A stretch of DNA of 64,000 nucleotides from Staphylococcus sp. CAG:324 (GCA_000433035.1 FR890815.1:237057-301056), one strand, 5' to 3'; positions 18,703-28,743 are shown, counted from the stretch's first letter. Notes: generated from the letters alone by a model not told the origin. Program-made: numbers and translations.

Positions 18703-21700
18703 ATGTTAAAATTAAGAAAAAGATTATTTTTAATTTTATCAATGGTTGGTGTAATTCTTTGTTTGGTATCATGTATTCCAGACGGATATATCAAGTTAAA
18801 GTTTGATGAAGAATTATACACAATTAAAGTAGGTGAAAAATTAGACTTTATGCCTACAGTTGTCAAGGATTCACATGAAAGTAATTATGAACTAGTATAC
18901 GAATCATCTGAACAAACCGTTGCAACCTATATTGATGGAATATTAACAGGTTTAAAAGAGGGGACAACAGAATTAAAAGTTTTTGTTAAAGATAACCCTT
19001 CTGTATATGCAACTACAACAATTCAGGTTGTCTATACAGAGACATTAGATGTTGAATTTGATGTAAAAGATAAGATGTTAAAAGGACAGACATATAAAAT
19101 TTCTTATGTTCTTCAAGAAGGTTGTATCGATCCGATTATAACATATAGATCAAATGATGATAAGATTTTAACTGTTGATAATGATGGGTATGTTTTAGCG
19201 GTATCTAAAGGTACTACACAAATTATTGCTAGAGTTACCTCAAGTGTTGATGGTATACAGTATCGTGAATATGTTTTTGATGTTACGGTTTTAGAAGAAA
19301 TATATGAGATAGAATATGTATTAGATGGAGGTATCAATCATCCAAATAATCCAACATCATATACTGATTCTGATTTACCAGTTGGTTTAAATAATCCATC
19401 TAAAACAGGCTATACTTTTGATGGTTGGTATTTAGATGCTGAATGTACTGGTGATAAAATAACAGAGCTTGATGCATCCATGAGTGGTAAAGTTACTCTT
19501 TATGCCAAATGGATAGTTACAAAATATACTATTGATTATCAACTTGATGGAGGCCTCAATCATCCTGATAATCCCCAAGGATATGATATGTTGACTCTAC
19601 CAATTGAGTTATTAGAACCAACAAAAGAAGATCATCAATTTTTGGGTTGGTATCTCAATGATCAATTAGTAGATAAATTAGAAGTTGGCCTAGAGGGAGA
19701 TATTACTCTTTATGCCAAATGGGAACAAATTGCATATTTCATTACTTTTGAATTAGATGGTGGTGTATGCGATAACTTACCAACAAAATACTTTATTGAT
19801 GAAATAACATTACTTCCAGTTCCAACAAAAGAAGGATTTAAATTTTTGGGTTGGTATTTCAATGATGCATTAATTGAACAAATCAATGGTGAGCAAAGAG
19901 GCGATATTACAGTTGTTGCAAAATGGGAACAAGAACAAGTGGTTGAAAAAGATTTAATTGTCGATCCAAATAATGAAAATGCATATGCGACAATAGAAGA
20001 AGCCCTAGATGCTGCAAAAGACGGAGATACTATTTTGGTGGTAGCCGGTACTTATCAAGGCTTTACAATCAATAAATCAGTAACCATCAATGGTGCGAAT
20101 TGGGGAATTAATCCAGTTTATGAAACTAGAAATGCAGAAACTATTTTTACTAGTGATATTTTAATCAATTCAAATAATGTTGTGATTGATGGAATCGCTT
20201 TAACTGAAAAGGGACGTATTGTTGGTTCAACTAGTGGTGTTAGCAATATTCAATTGACAAATATTTATTGCTATGAGTCAACAGTCAATTCTACTGCACA
20301 AGATAGTTTAACTGCACCTATTCATTTTGTTCCACAAACAGATGATGCAAATGCCATTTTTGAGGATATAGAATTAACAAATCTCAAATATGAAAAATCT
20401 ACAGGAAGACCAATGATTTTTTATGGTATGCAAATAATCAATTTAACTATAAAGGGTTGTTCTTTTGTTGGTAATGGTGCTAACTATAATGATGGAATTA
20501 AGATTGATAATACGGCTTCCTTTGGTGTGAAGGGAAATGTTTCAATTATAAATAATCATTTTGAAAATTATTCTCAATATACAATTTGGGTTAGATCTTA
20601 TAGTGAAGGAACCTATGAAATCAAAAATAATACTTTCAAAAATTGTGGTCAAACAGCAGGAAGTCATGCTGCAGCAACTTTTGTAAAATATAGTGGTGCC
20701 TCAACAGGAACTGCTAAAATTGAATTCCAATATAATAAGGTAGATAATTCATATATGCTATTTAGATTAGATCAAACAACTGATATGAGCGAAACTACTC
20801 ATGATGTGCATATCAATTATAATAAATTATTGAATTCTTTAGCTACCTATTATATTAAAAATGCATATTCTTTTAATATTGATGGTGCTAATAATTACTA
20901 CGATCAAACTCCAGTAGCAAGTAAATTTATGGGTGTTGATGGCTGGGATACGTATTATGAAAATGAAACTGATGTTCCTGAATATGTTGATGAAAGTGCT
21001 GATCTTTGGGAGATTCAATATATTTTAAATGGTGGAACTCTACCAGCAAATGCTCCAACTAAATATGATAGCGAAGTTGGATTAACCAAACTTCCAGTAC
21101 CAACAAATGGCAATTTCGTTTTTGTTGGATGGTATTTCAATGATGAAAAAATTACTGCTATTGAAAAAGGAACAACAGGAAATATTGTGCTTAGTGCGAA
21201 ATGGCGTGAAGATGCATTATATGTAGGAGTTGGAGAGGATTGGTATTACTCTACACTTCAAGCTGCTTTAGACGATGCTAAAGAAGGAAGTAAGATTATT
21301 ATTTTAGCTGGTGAGTATAATGAAAATGTTACGATTTCCTTGGCTAACTTAACAATTGTTGGACCAAATGCAGGAACCAATCCAAATACTTTCGCACGAG
21401 AAGAAGAAGCTGTTTTAACAGGCGTTATTACAGTTCTTGCTTCTGCTAATAATTTTACAATGGATGGATTGTCCTTTACAAAGGGTGCTAAAATCGTTGG
21501 AAGTGAAAACAAAGAGTATCATAACTTTAAGTTTGTAAATAATTTAGTTTATGATACAAATGCTTCTACTACTGATTGGGTTATCAATCGTTATGTGATG
21601 AAAGGATTTGTAGAATTCAATTTACCAAGTGGAGGTTCAACAAATCATTTCTATTTTGCAAATAATAGATTTACGAATGTTAGTGATGTTAACTTATTAA

Positions 21701-24700
21701 TCAATAGAGTTGTTAATTTATCAGTAGAAGGGAATGTATTCTTAGACTTTGATCGAGATGCTATTAGATGTGAGGGTGGCTATAACCAAGGTATTATTTC
21801 ATTTACGAATAATTATTTTGAACAAAGTGTTCAAAATAATGGATACAATGCAATCTTTATGTATGCTTTATCCGGACCTAGTGGATCAAATACAATAGTG
21901 TATGTGTTAAATAATACTTTTAAACAAATAGGTACTGATCAGTCTAATGCGGTTCCATATAATGGTGCAATTTCTGCTCATATTTTCCAAGAAAATAAAA
22001 CAGCTTGGGAAATTACAGGCAATATTTTTGATCATTGCTATAATTATATGTGGTTAAGAAATAATGGAGCAAGTACATCTAATTGGAGTTGCAAAGTAGA
22101 TAACAATCAATTTTTAGGACTTCCTACTACTCATTATTTTGGAACATATCAAGGTTCTGATACTGAAACTACAAATCCACATTTGGCAGAATTTGGTGCT
22201 AATTATTATGAAAATAATGAGGGTGAAGTGATTACTGATCTAACTTCTTATGCTAGTTTATTTAAACATTTAAAAACATCAGGTACTACTTTGGCAACTA
22301 AACCAATTGTTGATGAAGCAAAACCACTTGAATTTTATGTTATCAATTATGAACTTGATGGTGGTACTTTAAAAGGAAATTATCCAACTGCTTATAATAG
22401 TTTAATTAGTGAACCTATTGTACTACCTACTCCTACAAAATTAAATTGTGAATTTTTAGGTTGGAGTTTAAACGGAGATTATGTAACTGAAATTCCTTCA
22501 ACTTCAAGAGGTGATATTGTGTTAGTAGCTGAGTGGAAAGTATTAGAAGGCGAAATTTATGATGTAACTTATATATTTAATGGTGGATATTCAGAAGAAT
22601 ACTTAGTTGCTCATTCTGGCAATGCTCCACATTTAACGATTAATAATTATAATTATAATAATGGTACATTCTGGGGTGGAAGATATACGAATGATATCTT
22701 TATTGGAACAAGTAGTTATGATCCTGCAGCAACTTTTTCTGATCGTATTTATATAGCTAAAAATTTAGAAACTGGTTTATATGAAATTGTTCAAATTATT
22801 TCTTCTGGTGCATCTAGTTGGCCAGAAGGTGCTGAATATGTTATTACTATTTCTAACTCTTACAACAATTATTGGGCAAGTATTAACCCAATTACAACTA
22901 AATTGACAGTTGGTCAAATGGTTGCTTTTGATCAAGCGATTGAGGATATTACCGCAGATGAACCAGCTACAGTATATTTCTTTAGTGAAGTACCTGAAGA
23001 TGATACTTTAGTTGTACCTTCAAGATATAGTGATAAATTGATTGTTCCTGGTTATTTAGGATATAAATTCTTAGGATGGTATGATAGCGAGGATAATCTA
23101 TATACTAGTTTAGAAACTTTGAATGGTGATCTTACTTTATATGCAAAATGGGAACAACTAAATCCTGTAACTAATATTCGAGTTGATGAAATTTGTGATG
23201 AACTAGAAACCGGTGATACTTTCCAAATTGTGGCAAGTGTAGAACCAAGTGATGCATATTTTAAAGATTTATTCTATGAATCAAGTAACACAGATATTAT
23301 TACTGTATCAAGTACTGGTTTAATTACTGCTATTAATGCCGGAAAAGCAACAATCACAATTTACGATTATCTAAGAAAAGTTGCTTATGAACATGAAATT
23401 ACTGTAAATTCGATTCAATCGGTTGATATTACATTTGAAGAACACTATGATGGATCAATTCATATTGATGATACATTGCAAATCATTGCTACAGCTTACG
23501 GAAAAGGTACAGAAAACGCTAAATTTATTTATGAATCAAGTGATGAGAACATCTTAACAGTGTCGGAAACAGGACTCGTAACTGCTCTTGCTAATGGTAA
23601 AGCAAATGTTTTAGTTACAATTGAAGGAACTCAAATTAATTTATCAGTTTGTATCACTGTAGGAGTATATTCAGAAGATACAGATATCGATAGATTAATT
23701 GCACTGCTTGCTAGAAACAATTTTGCTGTAGTAGAAACGGGTAACATATCTTTATATAATGATGGTGTTGAAAGAGTATATGTTTCTACTTATGGAAGTG
23801 TCAATAGATACTTATTTGATGAATTTAAAGTGGATGAAACATATTATGCAACAAGTGAGGCTAATCCAAATAACCATAAAGAACGTAGAAGTGTAGATAC
23901 AATTGAATTTGTTACTGTTCATGACACCGCAACACTTACAGGTACAGTTGTATCAATTGCTCAAGGTATGTCAAGCGGTGAAACCTCCATTCACTATACA
24001 GTAGGTAATGATGCCATCTATGGTGTCGTTCCTGAAAAATATATTGCATATCATGCCGGTGATGGAACATCTGCAAGCTTTACTTGGACGAAAACCAATG
24101 CGGTTGCCACTAGCAATATAGCACCTCAATTTGATGTTGTACAAAGTGGTTCTGCTTATTATCTATCATTAAATGGAACCATTACACAAATTGAAGTGCC
24201 AACAATTAATGGTGCGGCGCCTTCTGCTAGTTATTTATCAATTCTTGGCCCAACTTGGAAAGTAGAGAATGGGTATTACTATATTGGTGAACCATTATGG
24301 TATTCATCTAGTTATAATACAATTGGTTCCCGTGGTGGAAATAATAATTCAATTGGTATTGAAATGTGTTCTAATTTATCTGGTGATATCTATGATACAT
24401 TCCAAAGAACTGCACAACTTGTTGCCGATATCTTATTAAGAAATGATTTAGATACAACAAGAGTGAAAATGCATAATACTTGGAGTGGTAAAAATTGTCC
24501 TCAAACAATGATTTCTGGTTCTTATTGGGATAGTTTTATGGAAATGGTTGAATTACAATATGAAATTCAAAAGAATTATAGTAATGCAAAAATTTCTATT
24601 CAATCTAATAATCCTGATATTATTGATAATACTGGCCGAGTAATCAAAGCACCAGCTATTACTACAACAGTATCTTATGATTTAACTGTTGAATTAAATG

Positions 24701-24816
24701 GTCAGACTAAAACGATTACTTTACATAGTATTGTTCCTGGTACAACAACTTGGGAACAATGGGATGGAACTTATCCTGCAAGTAGAATTTGGAATAATGG
24801 TGTTTTCGCAAGATAA
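18703..24816 (+). CDS. Lipoprotein with InlB repeats, two beta-helices and a C-terminal peptidoglycan amidase
   Basis: Protein of 2037 residues. The ATG at 18703 was chosen because GGAAGAGGAG precedes it and it gives a clean signal peptide with lipobox LVSC (Cys24). Order: two Ig-like Big_2 domains (about 30-200), three InlB B-repeats (about 205-415), a right-handed beta-helix opened by a YATIEEALDAAKDGDTI motif (about 420-740), an InlB repeat, a second beta-helix (about 830-1200), further InlB repeats and two Big_2-like domains, then an Amidase_2/PGRP domain at about 1730-1950. The zinc-ligand pattern of this family is intact: His1740 (TVHDTA), His1924 (MHNTW) and Cys1932 (GKNCP). It should cleave the N-acetylmuramoyl-L-alanine bond in its own or another wall. 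The beta-helices may bind glycans; no polysaccharide-lyase active site was identified. Confidence 0.85.
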   Translation: MLKLRKRLFLILSMVGVILCLVSCIPDGYIKLKFDEELYTIKVGEKLDFMPTVVKDSHESNYELVYESSEQTVATYIDGILTGLKEGTTELKVFVKDNPSVYATTTIQVVYTETLDVEFDVKDKMLKGQTYKISYVLQEGCIDPIITYRSNDDKILTVDNDGYVLAVSKGTTQIIARVTSSVDGIQYREYVFDVTVLEEIYEIEYVLDGGINHPNNPTSYTDSDLPVGLNNPSKTGYTFDGWYLDAECTGDKITELDASMSGKVTLYAKWIVTKYTIDYQLDGGLNHPDNPQGYDMLTLPIELLEPTKEDHQFLGWYLNDQLVDKLEVGLEGDITLYAKWEQIAYFITFELDGGVCDNLPTKYFIDEITLLPVPTKEGFKFLGWYFNDALIEQINGEQRGDITVVAKWEQEQVVEKDLIVDPNNENAYATIEEALDAAKDGDTILVVAGTYQGFTINKSVTINGANWGINPVYETRNAETIFTSDILINSNNVVIDGIALTEKGRIVGSTSGVSNIQLTNIYCYESTVNSTAQDSLTAPIHFVPQTDDANAIFEDIELTNLKYEKSTGRPMIFYGMQIINLTIKGCSFVGNGANYNDGIKIDNTASFGVKGNVSIINNHFENYSQYTIWVRSYSEGTYEIKNNTFKNCGQTAGSHAAATFVKYSGASTGTAKIEFQYNKVDNSYMLFRLDQTTDMSETTHDVHINYNKLLNSLATYYIKNAYSFNIDGANNYYDQTPVASKFMGVDGWDTYYENETDVPEYVDESADLWEIQYILNGGTLPANAPTKYDSEVGLTKLPVPTNGNFVFVGWYFNDEKITAIEKGTTGNIVLSAKWREDALYVGVGEDWYYSTLQAALDDAKEGSKIIILAGEYNENVTISLANLTIVGPNAGTNPNTFAREEEAVLTGVITVLASANNFTMDGLSFTKGAKIVGSENKEYHNFKFVNNLVYDTNASTTDWVINRYVMKGFVEFNLPSGGSTNHFYFANNRFTNVSDVNLLINRVVNLSVEGNVFLDFDRDAIRCEGGYNQGIISFTNNYFEQSVQNNGYNAIFMYALSGPSGSNTIVYVLNNTFKQIGTDQSNAVPYNGAISAHIFQENKTAWEITGNIFDHCYNYMWLRNNGASTSNWSCKVDNNQFLGLPTTHYFGTYQGSDTETTNPHLAEFGANYYENNEGEVITDLTSYASLFKHLKTSGTTLATKPIVDEAKPLEFYVINYELDGGTLKGNYPTAYNSLISEPIVLPTPTKLNCEFLGWSLNGDYVTEIPSTSRGDIVLVAEWKVLEGEIYDVTYIFNGGYSEEYLVAHSGNAPHLTINNYNYNNGTFWGGRYTNDIFIGTSSYDPAATFSDRIYIAKNLETGLYEIVQIISSGASSWPEGAEYVITISNSYNNYWASINPITTKLTVGQMVAFDQAIEDITADEPATVYFFSEVPEDDTLVVPSRYSDKLIVPGYLGYKFLGWYDSEDNLYTSLETLNGDLTLYAKWEQLNPVTNIRVDEICDELETGDTFQIVASVEPSDAYFKDLFYESSNTDIITVSSTGLITAINAGKATITIYDYLRKVAYEHEITVNSIQSVDITFEEHYDGSIHIDDTLQIIATAYGKGTENAKFIYESSDENILTVSETGLVTALANGKANVLVTIEGTQINLSVCITVGVYSEDTDIDRLIALLARNNFAVVETGNISLYNDGVERVYVSTYGSVNRYLFDEFKVDETYYATSEANPNNHKERRSVDTIEFVTVHDTATLTGTVVSIAQGMSSGETSIHYTVGNDAIYGVVPEKYIAYHAGDGTSASFTWTKTNAVATSNIAPQFDVVQSGSAYYLSLNGTITQIEVPTINGAAPSASYLSILGPTWKVENGYYYIGEPLWYSSSYNTIGSRGGNNNSIGIEMCSNLSGDIYDTFQRTAQLVADILLRNDLDTTRVKMHNTWSGKNCPQTMISGSYWDSFMEMVELQYEIQKNYSNAKISIQSNNPDIIDNTGRVIKAPAITTTVSYDLTVELNGQTKTITLHSIVPGTTTWEQWDGTYPASRIWNNGVFAR

Positions 24817-24845
24817 AATAAAAATCACTTTATAAATTATAAAAT

Positions 24846-24890
24846 AAACACTCTATGAAATGTTAAAACATTAGAATAGAGTGTTTTATT
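24846..24890 (+). terminator. Terminator after the amidase lipoprotein
   Basis: The stem AAACACTCTAT (24846-24856) pairs with ATAGAGTGTTT (24876-24886), followed by TATT. Confidence 0.88.
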
Positions 24891-24916
24891 ATTGAATATA
24901 TAAATACGATATACTA

Positions 24917-24945
24917 TTGACAAGATGTGACAAAGATGATATAAT
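24917..24945 (+). promoter_or_regulatory. Consensus sigma-A promoter of the marR operon
   Basis: TTGACA (24917-24922), exactly 17 bp, then TATAAT (24940-24945): a perfect -35/-10 match. Such a strong promoter is expected to need repression, and an operator palindrome overlaps its -10. Confidence 0.85.
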
Positions 24946-24967
24946 TATCTTCTAGTAGAAGATAATT
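24943..24967 (+). promoter_or_regulatory. MarR-type operator palindrome
   Basis: A perfect inverted repeat: AATTATCTTCT (24943-24953), 3-bp centre, AGAAGATAATT (24957-24967). It overlaps the -10 box and the expected start of transcription and ends just before the ribosome site of the marR-like gene. Position and symmetry fit autorepression by the encoded MarR-type dimer; binding is inference. Confidence 0.75.
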
Positions 24968-24979
24968 AGGAGAAATGAA

Positions 24980-25393
24980 ATGAATTATAAAGAATTATCA
25001 TATAAATTTATGCGTATTTTTCGAAAGAGAAATCACCTTATTCATCGAGTGAAAGAATTAGATAAAGGAGAAAATGGTATTTTACAAACCCTGTTTATCT
25101 ATGAAGAAATTCATCAAAAAAATTTAACACCAGGTGAACTATGTGCAATTCAACAATTAACAAGTGGTCGAATTGCATCTACGCTTAAAAATTTAGAAAA
25201 AAAGGCTTTTATTAAAAGAATGATGGCTGAAGATGATCGAAGAAAAACGATTATTAAATTAACAGAAAAAGGTAAGATTGTGGCAAAAAGAATTATTGAT
25301 GATATTGCAATGAGTATCAATAAGATGATTCATAAATTAGGAGAACACGATTCACAAGAATTTCTTCGCATTCTTAACCGATTATACGAATAA
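24980..25393 (+). CDS. MarR-family transcriptional regulator
   Basis: Winged-helix regulator of 137 residues. The recognition-helix region is LTSGRIASTLKNLEKK (about 70-85), and the wing carries the family DDRRK motif (about 91-95). It starts the operon with the PlsY-like and UgtP-like lipid genes (16 bp to the next start), and its own promoter carries a perfect palindrome. It is therefore likely to repress its operon in response to a small or lipophilic ligand. The effector is unknown. Confidence 0.9.
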   Translation: MNYKELSYKFMRIFRKRNHLIHRVKELDKGENGILQTLFIYEEIHQKNLTPGELCAIQQLTSGRIASTLKNLEKKAFIKRMMAEDDRRKTIIKLTEKGKIVAKRIIDDIAMSINKMIHKLGEHDSQEFLRILNRLYE

Positions 25394-25409
25394 AAAGGTG
25401 GTGTAATTT

Positions 25410-26066
25410 ATGAATACTTACTTACTAATATTGAATAAAGAAACGTTAATTACCATCCATTATATTTTCTTTATTATACTAGGATATGTATTAGGTAGTA
25501 TTATGTTTGGGTATCTAATCCCTAAAATTTTTAAACAAGTGGATACGAAAAAAGATAGTGAGGATGGGAATCCTGGAACTGCAAATGCTTTTATTCAAGG
25601 TGGCATGCTATGCGGAATTTGTACACTTTTATTAGAATTAGGCAAAGGGTTTGTTCCCGTTTATTTAGCTAAAAATACGATTTCACCTAATCATATTTTG
25701 TTTTCATTTATTATGCTTGCACCTGTTGTAGGCCATGCTTATCCTCTTTATAGTGGGTTTAAAGGTGGTGGAAAATGTATTGCGGTTAGTTTTGGTAGTT
25801 TATTAGGCCTATTTCCTTATTTGCAAATGGGACTTTTACTTGCTTTTTGGCTTCTTTTCTTTTCATTAATCATTATTGTTAAACCACATACTTTAAGAAT
25901 CTTTTTTGCTTATTTTGCTTTTATTTTAACAAGTATTTTTATTGTTAAATCATTCATCATTTTTATTGGATGTTTTAGTATTTCAATGATTGTTGGCATT
26001 AAACATCTTGCATCATTTAGAAAAATGGAGGAAACTGAAGTGCGCTTTGCCTTTAGAAAACGTTAA
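25410..26066 (+). CDS. PlsY-like glycerol-3-phosphate acyltransferase (divergent)
   Basis: Polytopic membrane protein of 218 residues with five or more hydrophobic segments. It matches the three PlsY motifs: GSIMFGYL at about 29-36, GNPGTAN at about 53-59, and GHAYPLYSGFKGGGK at about 108-122. PlsY transfers acyl groups from acyl-phosphate to glycerol-3-phosphate, the first step of phospholipid synthesis. Motif 3 is odd: the usual FKGGKG has become FKGGGKC, one glycine longer. Motif 2 reads GNPGTAN where GNPGATN would be typical. It may therefore be a paralogue with altered substrate rather than the housekeeping enzyme. It lies in the marR-ugtP operon, so a role in membrane-lipid adjustment is likely. 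Confidence 0.75.
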   Translation: MNTYLLILNKETLITIHYIFFIILGYVLGSIMFGYLIPKIFKQVDTKKDSEDGNPGTANAFIQGGMLCGICTLLLELGKGFVPVYLAKNTISPNHILFSFIMLAPVVGHAYPLYSGFKGGGKCIAVSFGSLLGLFPYLQMGLLLAFWLLFFSLIIIVKPHTLRIFFAYFAFILTSIFIVKSFIIFIGCFSISMIVGIKHLASFRKMEETEVRFAFRKR

Positions 26067-26067
26067 T

Positions 26068-27198
26068 ATGAAATTTTTAATCTTATCATGTAAAACTGGT
26101 GGAGGTCATGATGCGGCTGCAAATGCTTTAAAACTTCAATTTGAAAAAATAGGACATGAAGCCTTTGTTTTTGACTATTTAACGCTTGCAGGAGAAAAAG
26201 TAGCAAAAAGAGTTGCGAATGCTTATGTCAATACAGTCAAAACGGTTCCTTATGTTTTTGGAGAAGTGTATAAATTGGGAATGTATGTTAGTAAACATTC
26301 AAAAGAATCCCCTGTGTATAAAATAAATAAAAAGATGGCAAAATATTTAATTCCTTATTTAGAAGAACACCACTATGATGCAATTATTATGACTCATCTT
26401 TTTCCTGCTGAAACTTTAACTTATATGAAAAAAGAAAATGTCAAATTGCCACTTTTTGTAGGGGTTGCTACCGATTATACTTGTACACCATTTTGGGAGG
26501 AAACAGATTGTGATTTTTATATCATTCCTCATGAATTATTGATGAGCGATTTTACTAAACGAGGAATGCCGATTGATAAACTATACCCTTTAGGAATTCC
26601 TTTTACTCCTAAAATTTTAAACCCTATTAGCAAAGAGGAAGCAAGAGAAAAACTACAATTGAAATTAAATAAAAAAATTGCTTTACTACTTGGTGGTAGT
26701 ATGGGTGCTGGTAAATTGATTCAACTTGTTAAAAACTTTAATAAAATTAAAGATAAAAATTATCTTCAAATTGTTGTTATATGTGGAAATAACAAAAGAA
26801 TATATCATAAATTGCTTAAATTGTATGGCAAAAATGAAATGTTTGTTATTTTAGGTCATACCAATCAAATGGATTTATATTTGAAGGCTTGTGATATTGT
26901 TTATACAAAACCAGGAGGACTTACATCAACTGAGGCTGCCGCATCAAGATTACCCCTTGTTCATACTTTTCCTATTCCAGGGTGTGAAACTGCTAATAAA
27001 AATTTCTTTCATCATCTTGGTATGTCAATTTCAGCACCAAATGCCAAAGAACTCACTGAAATAGGGTTAAAGTTACTAAATAGTGAAAATGACATGGAAA
27101 AGATGAAAAAAGCTCAAGAAAAAAATGTTAGTCTTGATGCTACTGAGAAAATTGCTCAATTGATTATTGATAAAATTCAAAAACAAAATCAAATTTGA
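26068..27198 (+). CDS. UgtP/MGDG-synthase-like glycolipid glycosyltransferase (GT28)
   Basis: Protein of 376 residues starting at the ATG at 26068, one base after the stop of the PlsY-like gene. It has no good ribosome site of its own, so it is probably translationally coupled. The N-terminus CKTGGGHDAAANAL is the glycine-rich acceptor loop of processive diacylglycerol glucosyltransferases and MGDG synthases. The C-terminal nucleotide-sugar site shows LLLGGSMGAGK and KPGGLTSTEAAA (Gly-Gly-x-Thr, then Glu). It should transfer glucose or galactose from a UDP-sugar to diacylglycerol at the inner membrane face, giving membrane glycolipids or a lipoteichoic acid anchor. The operon joins acyl transfer and glycolipid synthesis under one MarR-type regulator. 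Confidence 0.88.
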   Translation: MKFLILSCKTGGGHDAAANALKLQFEKIGHEAFVFDYLTLAGEKVAKRVANAYVNTVKTVPYVFGEVYKLGMYVSKHSKESPVYKINKKMAKYLIPYLEEHHYDAIIMTHLFPAETLTYMKKENVKLPLFVGVATDYTCTPFWEETDCDFYIIPHELLMSDFTKRGMPIDKLYPLGIPFTPKILNPISKEEAREKLQLKLNKKIALLLGGSMGAGKLIQLVKNFNKIKDKNYLQIVVICGNNKRIYHKLLKLYGKNEMFVILGHTNQMDLYLKACDIVYTKPGGLTSTEAAASRLPLVHTFPIPGCETANKNFFHHLGMSISAPNAKELTEIGLKLLNSENDMEKMKKAQEKNVSLDATEKIAQLIIDKIQKQNQI

Positions 27199-27269
27199 AG
27201 TTAAACTGGTATGGGGTCAATATTAAAATTGTATCAATATCATTGTTGATGAGAAAAAATATTAACATA

Positions 27270-27314
27270 AAAAAATAAGTGGAAGATAAATGGTTTTTCC
27301 GCTTATTTTTTATA
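27270..27314 (+). terminator. Terminator after the lipid operon
   Basis: The stem AAATAAGTGG pairs with CCGCTTATTT (one T-G wobble) across a loop of about 16 bases and runs into TTTTTTAT. The rest of the 300-bp gap to 27501 holds only AT-rich DNA and the putative promoter region of the permease. Confidence 0.75.
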
Positions 27315-27501
27315 AAGAAATGATATAAATGAATGATATTATTTAGTGTAAAAATATGTCTTTTCACAATAATGTAGTATAATATACTATATAATGAATA
27401 CGATTCTATTCATCGTAATAAAGTGATAATACCAGTTAAATAGTATAAGTAAAAAATTGAATCGGTTGATATTTGTAAATTGAAAGGGATATTCATAATT
27501 T

Positions 27502-28743
27502 ATGGATAAAAATTCTAAGACAATTATAAGTGCTTGTTATATAACCAATATAATTTGTTCAGCAACTTCATGTGTTTCTCCGCTATTATTTTTAACGCTA
27601 AAAACAATGTATAATATTTCATATTCATTACTAGGGTTACTTATTGTAATTGGGTTTTTAACACAATTATTTATAGATTTGATATTTACTTTTTTTAGTA
27701 AGAAATTTAATATAAATCTATGCGTTATTTTAATGCCAATTCTATCAGTAGTTGGATTGATTATGTATGGATTAACACCATGGATTTTACCGCATCATGA
27801 ATATATTGGTTTAGTTATTAGTACTTTTTTTATTTCTATTTCGAGTGGGTTAGTTGAAGTTTTGTTAAGTCCTTTGGTTGCTGCCTTACCATCTAGCAAT
27901 CCAGATAAAGAAGTTAGCAAATTACACTCTGTTTTTGCTTGGGGTGTTGTGGGAATTGTAATTGTTTTTTCTTTATTTATGAGAATTTTTGGGTATGATC
28001 ATTGGCAATATTTTATATTCATCATTACTATCTTTCCTATTCTTTCTATCATACTGTTTAGTATCAGTAAATTACCAAATATTTATTTTGATGAAAAGCA
28101 GTCTAAAATAAAGACCTTATTGAAAAATAAATGGGTATGGTTAGGATGTATAGCAATCTTTGTAGGTGGAGCTACTGAAAATATTATGTCTCAATGGGCA
28201 TCTACCTTTTTGGAATTATCAGTTGGGATTCCTAAAGTTTATGGGGATATATTTGGTGTTGCAATGTTTTCACTGATGTTAGGGCTTGGAAGAACGTTAT
28301 ATTCTAAATATGGAAAACACTTGTCTAAGATTATGATAATAGGTTCATTTGGCGCAACGATTTGCTATATCATTGCTGGTATTAGTATGATTCCTTTTTT
28401 GGGATTAATTTGTTGTGGATTGACAGGTTTTTGTGTCTCCATGCTTTGGCCTGGTAATTTAATAGAGTGTAATCACAAAGTAAAAAATGGTGGTGTTGTC
28501 TTATTTGCATTCATGGCTGCTGGGGGTGACTTAGGGGCTTCTGTAGGTCCACAGTTAATTGGTATTATTACGGATGCTGTTGCAAAGCATTCTAATATAA
28601 TTCATACTGCTTCACAATATGGTTTAAATGCTGAACAAGTAGGAATGAAATTGGCTATATTGATATGTACCATTTTTCCGATTATATCCACAATCATATC
28701 TATTATAAATAATAGGTATTATCGCAAAAATTCTAATAAATGA
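27502..28743 (+). CDS. MFS transporter, sugar-permease-like
   Basis: Protein of 413 residues with about twelve hydrophobic segments and no signal peptide, as expected of the major facilitator superfamily. The fold and motifs such as AFMAAGGDLGASVGPQ and WPGNLIE suggest the FucP-like or unclassified sugar-permease branch; the substrate cannot be read from sequence. A weak ribosome site (GAAAGGGAT) lies about 12 bp upstream. It is a single-gene unit between the lipid operon and the defence island. Confidence 0.82.
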   Translation: MDKNSKTIISACYITNIICSATSCVSPLLFLTLKTMYNISYSLLGLLIVIGFLTQLFIDLIFTFFSKKFNINLCVILMPILSVVGLIMYGLTPWILPHHEYIGLVISTFFISISSGLVEVLLSPLVAALPSSNPDKEVSKLHSVFAWGVVGIVIVFSLFMRIFGYDHWQYFIFIITIFPILSIILFSISKLPNIYFDEKQSKIKTLLKNKWVWLGCIAIFVGGATENIMSQWASTFLELSVGIPKVYGDIFGVAMFSLMLGLGRTLYSKYGKHLSKIMIIGSFGATICYIIAGISMIPFLGLICCGLTGFCVSMLWPGNLIECNHKVKNGGVVLFAFMAAGGDLGASVGPQLIGIITDAVAKHSNIIHTASQYGLNAEQVGMKLAILICTIFPIISTIISIINNRYYRKNSNK

